A stretch of DNA of 50,238 nucleotides from Deltaproteobacteria bacterium (GTDB taxonomy: Bacteria; Desulfobacterota; Desulfomonilia; UBA1062): the NCBI GenBank assembly GCA_029547045.1, contig JAKPQL010000071.1, positions 1 to 50,238 of the forward strand, written 5' to 3'. Position numbers and translations under genes: made by a program. This document shows positions 1-11,626 of this stretch, piece after piece (the stretch's first letter is position 1; every line of letters starts with the position of its first letter). The notes below the pieces were generated by a model. The model was not told the origin of the DNA. It searched no databases and was given only the letters and a program-made list of their open reading frames with translations.

Positions 1-181
1 GCTTGAACTCGTCGAGCTTGCTCTTGTGCGCATTGGGCCGTACCCCAACCGGGGCCCCCTGCCGGGCAACTGCCCTGCTCACCGTCTTGGGGTGCACCCC
101 AAGACGGTGAGCTATGTCCTTCTGATAAACCCCTCTCTCAATCTGTGCCTTGATATCCATCCAGTCCTCCTTCTTGAGCAT
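1..181 (-). CDS. istA: IS21-family transposase IstA, N-terminal part (cut by window edge)
   Basis: Read on the minus strand from an ATG at 179-181, the protein begins MLKKEDWMDIKAQIERG and continues through a helix-turn-helix (KDIAHRLGVHPKTVSRAV) into NAHKSKLDEFK at the window edge. This is the characteristic N-terminus of IS21-family IstA transposases, whose helix-turn-helix binds the element ends before the downstream DDE domain acts. Only about 60 residues are visible. The gene faces left, away from the element end at 285. Upstream of the ATG is a G-rich stretch that could act as ribosome binding site. The family call is confident; whether the rest of istA and the helper istB are intact cannot be seen. 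Confidence 0.85.
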   Translation of the reverse strand, partial: MLKKEDWMDIKAQIERGVYQKDIAHRLGVHPKTVSRAVARQGAPVGVRPNAHKSKLDEFK

Positions 182-285
182 CGGCGTACCCCCCCGGAGT
201 TCATCTCACCCCTCCAAGGGTACCCCCGATCGCTCGTCTCAGGGGACTTTTTATTTCGACATTCAGGGGACATTTAACATCGACA
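1..285 (-). mobile_element. One end of an IS21-family insertion sequence
   Basis: Outside istA lie two copies of a 20-bp motif at 242-261 and 266-285, each starting GGGGAC and ending TCGACA, with a 24-bp period. IS21-family elements carry such repeated transposase-binding motifs at their ends and terminate in TG...CA. Read outward on the plus strand the element ends in CA at 284-285. Coding sequence of a different gene begins immediately at 286, so the boundary is placed there. The other end and the 4-8 bp target duplication lie outside the window. Confidence 0.75.
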
Positions 286-807
286 ATGACACAGGACGCT
301 GTAGAGACCCACATTGAACAATCAGATCTTGTCATTATCGACAACCTCTCAGCACTGGTTAGATCTGGCAAGGAGAACGAAGCAGAAGGTTGGCTCCCTG
401 TGCAGGAGTGGGCGCTGCGGCTCAGATCAAAGGGAAAGAGCATCCTTTTCATTCACCATAGTGGCAAGGGAGGCCAGCAACGAGGGACATCAAAGCGCGA
501 GGATGTTCTCGATACAGTCATCGGGCTCAAGCACCCGAGTGACTATAGCCCTGAGCAGGGGTGCCGGTTCGAGCTCCACTTCGAGAAGGCCAGGGGCATT
601 GCAGGAAGTGACGTGAAGCCCCTGGAACTACAGATGACCTCGGTAAATGGGATGACGACATGGGCGTACAGAACGATTGATGTAACACGACATGAAAAAA
701 TTCTCGAGCTGAAGGAACTAGGGCTCCGTCCGGCCGAGATAGCCAAGGAACTTGGCATCAACCGAAGCACCGTTACACGTCACCTTAAAGTAGGAGGTGG
801 CCAATGA
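286..807 (+). pseudogene. AAA (RepA-like) ATPase, 5'-truncated by the IS element
   Basis: The 173-residue product contains a Walker B-like strand (DLVIIDNLSAL) and a following LFIHHSGKGG segment typical of RecA-fold, RepA/AAA_25-type ATPases of plasmids and phages. It ends in a helix-turn-helix (RPAEIAKELGINRSTVTRHL). The Walker A half of the fold, normally about 100-150 residues upstream, is absent, and the open frame starts exactly at the IS21 end. The simplest reading is that the insertion removed or displaced the N-terminal half, and that the ATG at 286 is fortuitous. Family members act as replicative helicases or helicase loaders. The stop overlaps the start of the next gene by 4 bp, so the two belonged to one operon. 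Confidence 0.7.
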
Positions 808-1352
808 ACTGCAACGATGTTGCACGTTGCGCACCCCTACCCGTGCAACACGCAACAAATGGGGGGATTGATGCATCAAGCTCTGCAACATCTGTGCAAC
901 AGGAACATGAAGAAGGGCTTACCTCCTTGGCTCGAAGGGTACTAGAACGCAACAAGCATCGCAACGAGGATTCATCAACAACCGAAAAATCATGCAACAA
1001 ACCATGTGAAAAAAATGAGGTCGATGCAACAACCTGTGCACCACTTAAACCCTATCCCTTCATGACCACCACCGATGACCCAGAGGGCTCCCGGGTGATG
1101 CTCTTCAATGTCCCAGGCATCGGTGACTTCTGGTGCGCGGTTGATAAGATGGCCCGGGCTGAAGTGGCGAATGATGGCCTGCCATGCATCCTCCCCGAAG
1201 ACCTGGCCTTCATCGCCGAAGGAGCAACGAAACAGGACCGTTTCAACCGGCTCCTGGGCAGAGTATCGCACAACCATCCCGCAGTGCAGGGCGTCCTCGA
1301 TATCTTCCCGGGCGCGAGGGTGACGAGGATCTCCAGGAGGAACGCATCATGA
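804..1352 (+). CDS. hypothetical protein of a replication module, encoded by GCAAC-rich DNA
   Basis: A 182-residue protein that starts by ATGA overlap with the truncated ATPase gene and ends by ATGA overlap with the helicase gene. AGGAGG sits 791-797 just upstream of the start. The N-terminal 75 residues are low-complexity and rich in Cys, Asn, Thr and Gln, with no recognisable fold. The C-terminal half (about residue 85 on, GSRVMLFNVPGIGDFWCAVDKMARAE) looks like a compact folded domain. The odd N-terminal composition comes from the DNA motif listed at 811-1030 rather than from a protein repeat. I do not recognise the family. Its place between a RepA-like ATPase and a helicase suggests a role in replication of the accessory element. 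Confidence 0.7.
   Translation: MNCNDVARCAPLPVQHATNGGIDASSSATSVQQEHEEGLTSLARRVLERNKHRNEDSSTTEKSCNKPCEKNEVDATTCAPLKPYPFMTTTDDPEGSRVMLFNVPGIGDFWCAVDKMARAEVANDGLPCILPEDLAFIAEGATKQDRFNRLLGRVSHNHPAVQGVLDIFPGARVTRISRRNAS
811..1030. repeat. cluster of YGCAACA motifs, roughly helically phased
   Basis: GCAAC occurs on the plus strand at 811, 845, 852, 885, 896, 949, 961, 994 and 1026, and as its complement GTTGC at 819 and 826: eleven copies in 220 bp. Most are TGCAACA. Spacings of 34, 33, 11, 53, 12, 33 and 32 bp are near multiples of a DNA turn. The copies fall in all three codon phases of the gene they lie in, so they are not explained by a repeated peptide. This resembles an iteron-like protein-binding array. 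Confidence 0.6.
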
Positions 1353-2719
1353 TAACCTTGACCATCAACCGACATATCGAGGCCCGGGGGCTCACCTCCC
1401 CTGTGGCGGCAGAAATCACCAAGGATCTGACCATGGAGAACCCTGCCTATGTTCAAGCCGAAAAGTATGGGCGATGGACCGGGAACATAGAACGAACACT
1501 GAGCTTCTACTCATATGAAGGCCAGACCCTAATCGTGCCCAGGGGATACATCCGGCACCTGATAGCGATCATGGAGAGACAAGGGCTCAAGTACCAGATG
1601 GAAGACCATACCAGGTGCCTTTCAGCTGTGGACTTCGACATGCAGGCAGAACTCAGGCCCTACCAGGAGACCGCAGTCCAGGACATCCTTAAGAGGCGTT
1701 TCGGTGTGCTCCAGGCGCCACCTGGCGCAGGGAAGACGGTCATTGCCCTGGCAGTGATTGCAAAGAGGAAGCAACCGGCCCTTGTCATTGTCCACACCAA
1801 GGAGCTCCTCTACCAGTGGCGTGCACGGGCATGCGCCTTCCTGGGCATGACAGAAGACGAGGTGGGTCTTATCGGTGACGGTCACAGATACATGGGGGAC
1901 CGGCTCACCATTGCCCTCGTCCATTCCCTGTACAAGGTTGGCAAAGAGATCTCATCCCAGGTGGGCTTCCTCATCGTGGATGAATGCCACCACACCCCGG
2001 CGCGCACCTTCACCGATGCGGTGAGCCTCTTTGACTGCAGGTATATGCTTGGCCTAAGCGCCACCCCGTACCGGCGGGATGGGTTGACCAGGACCATCTA
2101 TCTCTACCTCGGGGACCGGGTGCATGAGATCGATCACAACGCCCTCATCGAAGAGAACCACATCATGCCCGCTCAGATCGTGGCGCGAGAGACATCCTTC
2201 GATTACCCGGACCCTGCGGGAGACTATCAGGGATGCATCCAGGCCCTTACCCTGGATGCAGACCGAAACGAGATGATCCTTTCTGATGTGGAGGCCGAGG
2301 AAGCCCAGGGCAGCGGGATTGCCCTCGTTCTCTCCGACAGGACTGAACATTGCCACCGGCTGCACCGAGGTCTTCTGGCACGGGGCATCGAGACCAGGCT
2401 ACTGACCGGCAGCACAAAAAAAAAGGAGCGGGCTCAGACTGTAGCTGAATTGAACGCGAACAAGGCCCGCGCTCTCGTGGCAACCGTGCAACTCATCGGA
2501 GAAGGCTTTGACCTGAAACAACTCTCCAGCGTGTTTCTGGCTACCCCTATCAAGTTCAGCGGGCGGGTCAAGCAGAGTGTGGGCCGCGTGCTCCGGACTC
2601 ATGAGGGCAAGGAGACAGCCAAGGTCTTCGACTACGTAGACAGGCCCCCGGTACTCAGTGCAGGTTTCAAGGCACGGTGTCGGGCATATCAGGAGATGGG
2701 ATGCAAAATTGCGAAGTGA
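1349..2719 (+). CDS. XPB-like superfamily 2 DNA helicase
   Basis: A 456-residue DEAD/DEAH-family helicase. Walker A is APPGAGKT (123-130), the Walker B box is DECH (211-214), motif III is SATP (237-240), and the second RecA domain carries GEGFDLKQL and the motif VI region QSVGRVLR. The N-terminal about 95 residues resemble the accessory domain of bacterial and viral XPB/COG1061 helicases. The start is the ATG at 1349, preceded by AGGAGG at 1335-1340 and overlapping the previous stop; longer in-frame extensions would lie over the upstream gene. It probably unwinds DNA for replication or repair of the mobile element. Full length, with no missing motif. Confidence 0.88.
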   Translation: MITLTINRHIEARGLTSPVAAEITKDLTMENPAYVQAEKYGRWTGNIERTLSFYSYEGQTLIVPRGYIRHLIAIMERQGLKYQMEDHTRCLSAVDFDMQAELRPYQETAVQDILKRRFGVLQAPPGAGKTVIALAVIAKRKQPALVIVHTKELLYQWRARACAFLGMTEDEVGLIGDGHRYMGDRLTIALVHSLYKVGKEISSQVGFLIVDECHHTPARTFTDAVSLFDCRYMLGLSATPYRRDGLTRTIYLYLGDRVHEIDHNALIEENHIMPAQIVARETSFDYPDPAGDYQGCIQALTLDADRNEMILSDVEAEEAQGSGIALVLSDRTEHCHRLHRGLLARGIETRLLTGSTKKKERAQTVAELNANKARALVATVQLIGEGFDLKQLSSVFLATPIKFSGRVKQSVGRVLRTHEGKETAKVFDYVDRPPVLSAGFKARCRAYQEMGCKIAK

Positions 2720-2925
2720 AAAGCAGACTCACAGGAGTCAAAGAAATATGTGCCTACCTTGGGTGGAATGAATCAAAATTTTATAAGCACCTGCCAGCGA
2801 TGAGGGAATGCGGGGCCATTCTGTATGAGCTATATGGAAGGCCCCCGAGAAAACGCGTATGGACACTTACCTGTCTTCTGCATCACTGGCTTGTAATGTC
2901 TGCCCAGAATGGCAAGGTCTTCTGA
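2701..2925 (+). CDS. small helix-turn-helix DNA-binding protein (paralogue 1)
   Basis: About 74 residues from the ATG at 2701, which follows AGGAGA at 2691-2696 and overlaps the end of the helicase gene. The core LTGVKEICAYLGWNESKFYK is a helix-turn-helix of the kind found in phage and plasmid excisionase-like or terminase-small-like proteins. It is followed by a GRPPRKRVW wing. It is clearly related to the product at 3057-3299: both have L-G-EI-AY--W, then GRPPR, a Thr-rich strand and a final LxxW helix. Probable role is DNA binding for replication control, excision or transcription in the element; the specific function is unknown. Confidence 0.65.
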   Translation: MQNCEVKSRLTGVKEICAYLGWNESKFYKHLPAMRECGAILYELYGRPPRKRVWTLTCLLHHWLVMSAQNGKVF

Positions 2926-2946
2926 GCAATAATCATGGGAGTGCTT

Positions 2947-2987
2947 AGTGAGAGAGCTTGAGTGAGAGAGCTTGAGTGAGAGCCTTG
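2947..2987. repeat. three tandem 14-bp repeats between the two HTH genes
   Basis: The unit AGTGAGAGAGCTTG is perfect at 2947-2960 and 2961-2974, followed by a 13-bp copy AGTGAGAGCCTTG at 2975-2987. It lies in the 130-bp gap between the two paralogous helix-turn-helix genes. It could be a tandem operator for one of them or simple slippage. Confidence 0.75.
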
Positions 2988-3056
2988 AGTCAGTACATAA
3001 CGCACATTATATCTGAATATCCTCGCAATGCTGGGATATGATCCAAGGAGTGCAAT

Positions 3057-3299
3057 ATGGCTATATCAGAAGGAAGGAGAAGATACTTGTCAGCACAGAT
3101 GCTCATAGGTCTTGAAGAAATAGCGGCTTACATGCACTGGAGCCTGAGAAAAACAAAGAGCCGGGTTCGTGAACTACAGAATTCGGGTGTATTATTCACC
3201 ATGAAGATGGGACGCCCTCCCCGGCCTGTGTACTGCACCATTACATCAGTCCTCAATAATTGGATCTGCCTCAAGGCTGAGAAGAGAGAGCCCCTGTAA
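3057..3299 (+). CDS. small helix-turn-helix DNA-binding protein (paralogue 2)
   Basis: An 80-residue protein with a good ribosome binding site (AAGGAG, 3045-3050) 6 bases before the ATG. The helix-turn-helix is LIGLEEIAAYMHWSLRKTKS, followed by the wing MGRPPRPVY and a C-terminal LNNWICLKA helix, which aligns along its length with the product at 2701-2925. Tandem duplication and divergence is the likely origin. Base composition is more AT-rich than in the chromosomal genes to the right. Probably a DNA-binding protein of the mobile element; the target is not known. Confidence 0.62.
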   Translation: MAISEGRRRYLSAQMLIGLEEIAAYMHWSLRKTKSRVRELQNSGVLFTMKMGRPPRPVYCTITSVLNNWICLKAEKREPL

Positions 3300-3431
3300 T
3301 ATGCAATGAACCCCCTTTGACACCCCTGAAGAATCACAAGATATTATTGATGATGGTTTTGGGCATGTTTTATGATATTATTTATTTATTGCCAATCTAT
3401 TCTATTATTTTAGCTTTTCGGGGGGTTAAGT

Positions 3432-3845
3432 ATGAGTAAATCAACATTATTTCTTATCTGTTTCATATTATTCTCGCTATATGGCTGCGGTGGCGGTGGA
3501 GGCTCATCAAGTGAATCTGAGGCTCCCACAATAGACATAACAGGCTCGTGGTATGGATTCTGGTACAGTGCATATAGTGATGGGGGTGAAATTCTATTAA
3601 ATCTTTCACAAAACGGCTCCAAAGCTTCAGGAACAGCGACAATTTCAGGGTCTCCATGTTTTTCAGGGGGAAGTGTATCAGGTGCCATTTCCGGAAATAA
3701 CTTTGCTGGGTCTGTAAGGGCAGGTGGGATTAGGGTTGATATCAATTTTACTGTCACCAATGACCAAATGAACGGAACCTATTCTGTTATCTCAGGGGGT
3801 GCTTGCACTGGCGATTATGGTACGTTATCGGCAGCAATACAATGA
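3432..3845 (+). CDS. putative secreted lipoprotein
   Basis: A 137-residue protein with a lipoprotein signal: positively charged start, hydrophobic stretch, then the lipobox LYGC followed by GGGGGSSS, a flexible Gly/Ser linker typical of outer-membrane lipoproteins. The rest (ITGSWYGFWYS..., LNLSQNGSKASGTATISG, NGTYSVISGGACTGDYGTL) alternates short beta strands and has a Cys pair, as in small beta-barrel or lipocalin-like domains. A G-rich ribosome binding site (3420-3425) precedes the ATG. The gene is markedly AT-rich relative to the chromosome to the right, consistent with transfer. No specific function can be assigned. Confidence 0.6.
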   Translation: MSKSTLFLICFILFSLYGCGGGGGSSSESEAPTIDITGSWYGFWYSAYSDGGEILLNLSQNGSKASGTATISGSPCFSGGSVSGAISGNNFAGSVRAGGIRVDINFTVTNDQMNGTYSVISGGACTGDYGTLSAAIQ

Positions 3846-4066
3846 TACTGTTCTCAGGACAGATATGTAATTGCACCTCCTATTTGCCCCACCGAATGCC
3901 CTTCTTGATTGCCCTTCTGAATGACTATCTGATTGCTCTTTGGCAGATAGATTGACATCTGATGGGTGTTCCTTTATTTCTGTAATTACATCCATCTGAG
4001 CAAAAACACCTTTGATCTTTTCCAGCGTAGTCACCCGAAGATAATTATAATGAGGGGGTATGTGGA

Positions 4067-4312
4067 ATGAACAAAATCCAAAGATATATCCTACTTTCAT
4101 GCGCTGGGATCATTCTACTAATGCTTATATTTCCTCCTTTCCACATGGTCTGGGGGGGTAAAACGCTTAACACAGGCTATGCCTTTTTATTTACACCGCC
4201 CTCTCCAGAAGGTTTCCAGAGGATCAGCACCGTTGATGTTGGAATGCTTCTGACACAATGGGCAGCAGTTATTATAGTTGGAGGGGCGTTGTGGCTTTCT
4301 ATGAGAAAATGA
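4067..4312 (+). CDS. small membrane protein, hypothetical
   Basis: An 81-residue protein with two predicted membrane spans (about residues 7-24 and 62-79). They are separated by a loop containing GYAFLFTPP and the motif VDVGMLLTQW. This pattern resembles a family of small uncharacterised proteins in proteobacteria that often lie in accessory DNA. AGGGGG upstream of the ATG can serve as ribosome binding site. The gene is AT-rich and is the last coding gene before the tRNA that bounds the accessory region. Function unknown. Confidence 0.55.
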   Translation: MNKIQRYILLSCAGIILLMLIFPPFHMVWGGKTLNTGYAFLFTPPSPEGFQRISTVDVGMLLTQWAAVIIVGGALWLSMRK

Positions 4313-4441
4313 GAAGCTCTCTAGAATATTAGACAGTATACAGGTCACAAAAAACGCTTATAGATTTTTTCCCGGTAGCCCCACGGTAGCCCGAGCATTT
4401 CTGATGATAAATTGGTTTTCGTAGATTGGCTCTAGAACAAG

Positions 4442-4515
4442 TGCGCCCAGCAAGACTCGAACTTGCGACCTTTGGATTCGTAGTCCAACGCTCTATCCAG
4501 CTGAGCTATGGGCGC
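4442..4515 (-). tRNA. tRNA-Arg (anticodon ACG)
   Basis: On the minus strand the sequence folds as a standard tRNA. The 7-bp acceptor stem GCGCCCA/TGGGCGC has an A discriminator at 4442. The D arm is AGCTCAGCTGGATAGAGC, the anticodon stem TTGGA/TCCAA encloses loop CTACGAA (anticodon ACG), and the T arm contains GTTCGAGTC. The CCA end is not encoded. A34 would be edited to inosine to read CGU/CGC/CGA. A strong promoter lies directly upstream. Its 3' end faces the accessory region, a common integration target. Confidence 0.95.
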
Positions 4516-4536
4516 ACACGGGGCTTGAACTCCCTG

Positions 4537-4565
4537 CTTATAGAAGGATTCTCTCTCTGAGTCAA
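4537..4565 (-). promoter_or_regulatory. sigma-70-type promoter for tRNA-Arg
   Basis: On the minus strand, TTGACT (4565-4560) and TATAAG (4542-4537) are separated by exactly 17 bp. Transcription would start near 4530, about 15 bases before the mature tRNA. Confidence 0.75.
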
Positions 4566-4582
4566 TATCTCTTGATAATCAA

Positions 4583-4606
4583 AGAGGGGCCTGCAAAGGC
4601 CCCTCT
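4583..4606 (-). terminator. terminator of the ATP synthase operon
   Basis: A perfect 10-bp stem AGAGGGGCCT/AGGCCCCTCT with a 4-base loop lies 25 bp past the atpC stop. On the minus strand it is followed by TTTGATTATC, a short, imperfect T run. Confidence 0.75.
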
Positions 4607-4630
4607 CCATTCATTCACAACCAAGAAAAC

Positions 4631-5053
4631 CTACTTGGACTTCTCCCAGTTCTCCACGACCCTGAGCTTGATCTCGGCTCGGTGCAGCCTCTTCTCCCAC
4701 TTCTCGAGGTCCGGGTCTTCCTTGCCGAGCTGGCGGATCTTCTCCTGGGCCTGCTCCATCTCGGCCTTCACCTCGTCTGTCTTGATGTCCTCGGCCATCT
4801 CCGCGGTCTCGGCGAGGATGATCACCCGGTTGGCGATGACCTCGGCGAATCCGCCGCCGCAGGCCAGGTAAATGTCGCGGTCCTCGGTACGAACGATGAT
4901 CTGGCCAGGTTTCAGCGTGGTGAGGAACGGGGTGTGCCCGATGAGCACGCCGAACTCACCCTGGCTGCCGGGCGCGACGACCTCTATGGCCTTGCGGCTG
5001 AGCACCGCCTTTTCGGGGGTGACCACGTCAAGCTGCATGTATTCTTCAGCCAT
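4631..5053 (-). CDS. atpC: F1F0 ATP synthase epsilon subunit
   Basis: A 140-residue epsilon subunit, the central-stalk and regulatory part of F1. The N-terminal beta-sandwich runs from MQLDVVTPEKAVLS to about residue 85 and includes the family signature GEFGVLIGHTPFLTTLKPG and the following YLACGGGFAEV. The C-terminal helical hairpin (about 90-135) is present, so the inhibitory domain is complete. It is the last gene of the operon, 12 bp after atpD, and is followed by the hairpin at 4583-4606. Confidence 0.96.
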   Translation of the reverse strand: MAEEYMQLDVVTPEKAVLSRKAIEVVAPGSQGEFGVLIGHTPFLTTLKPGQIIVRTEDRDIYLACGGGFAEVIANRVIILAETAEMAEDIKTDEVKAEMEQAQEKIRQLGKEDPDLEKWEKRLHRAEIKLRVVENWEKSK

Positions 5054-5065
5054 GACTCTTCTCCC

Positions 5066-7373
<2,308 letters not shown>

Positions 7374-7383
7374 CGAAAAGCTC

Positions 7384-9442
<2,059 letters not shown>

Positions 9443-9444
9443 GG

Positions 9445-10035
9445 CTACCTCACTACCTTATTTAAATAGTCTTCAAGGATACGCTTCTGGTCTTCCGGCG
9501 TCATGCTCTTGGTGATCATGCTGGAAGCCATGTCTCCGGCCATTTCCACCACGTGTTCCTTGAGCTCGTTCTTGGCCTTCACCACTTCCTGGTCGGCCGT
9601 CCACCTGGCCTGCTGGATGATGCGTTCCGCAGCCGCCTTGCCCTCCTCGATGATGCGGGCCTTCTCGCTGCCCAGCTCGCCCATGATGGCGGTCTTGATC
9701 TCCTGGATGTCCTTTTCCACATTCTTGAGCTTCAGCTGGATGTCCGCGTACTGGGCCTCGGCGTCCGCCTTTGCCTTGTCAGCCTCGTCGATCATCTGTG
9801 CGATCTCGTCCCTGCGGTCAACGAAGTACGTCTTGATCTTGTCCGCCAGGAGCTTCCACAGCAGGGCCATCAGGATAATGAAGTTGACGACGCGCCAGAC
9901 CATGGTCATCGTGCCGCCTTCTTCCTTGCCGCCGCCTTCGCCACCGGAACCGAACACCAGCGCAGCACAGATCATGAGAACGACTGGGACCAGAGAGACT
10001 GCCAGGGGAAGGATCTTCCTGATTCTGCTCTTCAT
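9445..10035 (-). CDS. atpF: F1F0 ATP synthase b subunit
   Basis: A 196-residue b subunit, longer at the N-terminus than the E. coli protein. It has a hydrophobic leader (about residues 8-28), a Gly/Glu-rich spacer (GSGGEGGGKEEGG), then the true membrane anchor beginning near WRVVNFIILMALLWKLL. A long charged coiled coil forms the peripheral stalk. The leader looks like a cleavable signal or a second span and is seen in several deltaproteobacterial b subunits. The ATG overlaps the stop of the upstream b' gene by 4 bp, so the two are probably made together and form a b/b' heterodimer. Confidence 0.94.
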   Translation of the reverse strand: MKSRIRKILPLAVSLVPVVLMICAALVFGSGGEGGGKEEGGTMTMVWRVVNFIILMALLWKLLADKIKTYFVDRRDEIAQMIDEADKAKADAEAQYADIQLKLKNVEKDIQEIKTAIMGELGSEKARIIEEGKAAAERIIQQARWTADQEVVKAKNELKEHVVEMAGDMASSMITKSMTPEDQKRILEDYLNKVVR

Positions 10036-10460
10036 GCCACTTTCCTCCCCAAGATTTGCTGGGCAATGGTGGACGCCATGACACCGAGCTCGGGCTCCAG
10101 CTCCTTCTTTGCCTGGGAAATCTCGGAGGCCATCTGCTGCTGCATCTGCGATATGATGTCCTCCGCTTCCTTGCGCGCCTTCTCGATGATCAGGTTCGCC
10201 TCGTTGGACGCCTCGCTCCGCGCGGCATTCTTGGCGTTCATGGCATCGACCTTGGCTGCGTAGAGCTTCTGGTTATAGTCGCCCATCAGGGCTTGACCTT
10301 CCTCGACCACCTTCTTCGCCTGCTGCTGCTGGCCGTCGATCCTCTGATCCCGTTCTTCCAGAACCTTCAGGATGGGCTTGTACAGCACGATGTTCAGGAG
10401 AAATATGAGAGCGAGGAAATTGATAATCTGAATGATAAGGGTGAAATTTATTTCTATCAA
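10032..10460 (-). CDS. F1F0 ATP synthase b' subunit
   Basis: A 142-residue second stalk subunit with one N-terminal membrane span (about 5-25) and a long alanine/glutamate-rich coiled coil, ending in GVMASTIAQQILGRKVA. Paired b and b' genes occur in photosynthetic bacteria and many Deltaproteobacteria. The start is TTG at 10460, 6 bases after AGGAGG (10467-10472), so a rare start codon with a strong ribosome binding site. It is the first visible gene of the operon; atpB and atpE (a and c subunits) are not next to it and must lie elsewhere. Confidence 0.92.
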   Translation of the reverse strand: MIEINFTLIIQIINFLALIFLLNIVLYKPILKVLEERDQRIDGQQQQAKKVVEEGQALMGDYNQKLYAAKVDAMNAKNAARSEASNEANLIIEKARKEAEDIISQMQQQMASEISQAKKELEPELGVMASTIAQQILGRKVA

Positions 10461-10997
10461 AACCTGCCTCCTTAGACGTTGGTGCCCGAGAAAGGGTACG
10501 CATCAGGAAAAGCCGCCCTTCTCAACCGTTGCCCAAGATGCTGCCGTCCCACTTCCTGCCGATGTCCATCAGAACCGACGAAGGTCCGACTGCCCGATCG
10601 TTGGCGGTCGAGAGCGCCACAGTGCTTCAGGCCTGTACCGACCACCGGCCTTCATCGTAACACGGGAATGTTCGTCGAACTACCGGCAAACCTTCTTCCC
10701 AGCAGGCCTCATTCATCTTCCAGACACGGCCTTGACTGAATGGCTGTTCACTCATTCAGATCAATTTTCCCTATCATTTCAAACTCGATGATGTCAAGGA
10801 TTTTATTGCCTCCCCCCGGGGGTGGATCGTGATCGAGGTCAATGGGGGCCCGGTTCATTACCACCCGAATATACTCATACATTGTTATTCCATCACGCAG
10901 GGGGCGTCCGGGGAGAGGATGTTCGCCTCCCCGTGGGCTCCGTGATGGCCCTGCACCACTTGCAGCCATGTATGTCTTGTGATATCTCAAGAAAAGC
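10461..10997. other. 537-bp region without a convincing gene, upstream of the atp operon
   Basis: Short open frames here have no recognisable protein features. On the minus strand, TTGACA (10797-10792) and TAGGGA (10773-10768) are 18 bp apart, a weak candidate atp promoter that would give a leader of about 300 bases. A C/G palindrome lies near 10811-10825. Nothing else stands out. Confidence 0.4.
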
Positions 10998-11219
10998 ATG
11001 GTTGCTTTCCGCACGATGACCCTCAGGGTCGACAGGAAGGATATCTCTTACATACATTATATTATGGAAGGGTACGACGGCCTCGGCATCGTCAGCACCG
11101 ACGACCCCCTGCTCGGAAGGCTCACCGTCGCCTACCCTGAATGCCGCGGCGGTGACATGTCCGACCTCATCGCCGCGTTCCGGAAAGAGGGGGTCATAAA
11201 GGAGGTTATCGGGATATGA
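10998..11219 (+). CDS. DUF4911 family protein
   Basis: A 73-residue protein with LRVDRKDISYIHYIMEGYDGLGIVSTDD near the start and a C-terminal helix (DMSDLIAAFRKEGVIKEV). This matches the compact alpha/beta DUF4911 family of Deltaproteobacteria, in which a YDGL motif follows a conserved R-x-D-R. The family has no known function. The stop overlaps the next start (ATGA), so it is translationally coupled to the exported protein that follows and probably shares a promoter with cvpA. Confidence 0.75.
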   Translation: MVAFRTMTLRVDRKDISYIHYIMEGYDGLGIVSTDDPLLGRLTVAYPECRGGDMSDLIAAFRKEGVIKEVIGI

Positions 11220-11626
11220 AGAAGACAGGTCGCCTCTTCCTCTCGGCTCTCGCTGCAATGGCCGCCCTGCTCCTCATGGGCATGGGGAGCGCCGGATCCC
11301 CGGGACAGACGCCGGCCGATTCGCCCTTCACCGCAAAGGTCAGGGACACCTCCAACAACGAAATAAGCATCTCGTCGGTGACCTTCGACGGCCAGGCCAC
11401 CTTCAATGTCCTCATGGGGAAGGGAAGGATCCAGATCCCCCTGGAGAACATCTCCCGTATCGACGTGAAGGACGGCGGAGTATGCGTCACCCTGAAGGGA
11501 GCGGGGTCTCTGTGCAACCTCAAGACCAGCGGCATATCCAGGATCTACGGGAAGATACCCTACGGATCGTACCAGATATCCCTGAAGGATGTGGTCTCCA
11601 TTGATATCACAAAGGCGAAGCAGTGA
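11216..11626 (+). CDS. exported hypothetical protein
   Basis: A 136-residue protein with an Sec-type signal peptide (KK n-region, then LSALAAMAALLLMGMG, cleavage near GSAGSP). The mature part is a series of beta strands (EISISSVTFDG, ATFNVLMGKGRIQIPLENI, GVCVTLKGAGSLC) with two cysteines that could form a periplasmic disulfide. It looks like a small beta-sandwich periplasmic protein. The gene overlaps DUF4911 and cvpA at both ends, so the three form an operon. The function is not known. Confidence 0.65.
   Translation: MKKTGRLFLSALAAMAALLLMGMGSAGSPGQTPADSPFTAKVRDTSNNEISISSVTFDGQATFNVLMGKGRIQIPLENISRIDVKDGGVCVTLKGAGSLCNLKTSGISRIYGKIPYGSYQISLKDVVSIDITKAKQ

Noticed and set aside
3825..4100. 91-codon open frame on the minus strand between the lipoprotein and the small membrane protein
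   Set aside because: Overlaps both flanking genes and has no family signature. The region may hold decayed DNA with short repeats such as ATTGCCCTTCT, but a gene cannot be supported.
4375..4402. direct repeat CGGTAGCCC near the tRNA, as a possible integrase core site
   Set aside because: Only two short copies about 12 bp apart, not matching the tRNA 3' end, and no partner site in the window.
10748..11014. 88-codon open frame on the minus strand upstream of the atp operon
   Set aside because: Overlaps the start of the well-supported DUF4911 gene, has no ribosome binding site or recognisable domain, and its Pro/Gly-rich sequence looks like non-coding GC-rich DNA.
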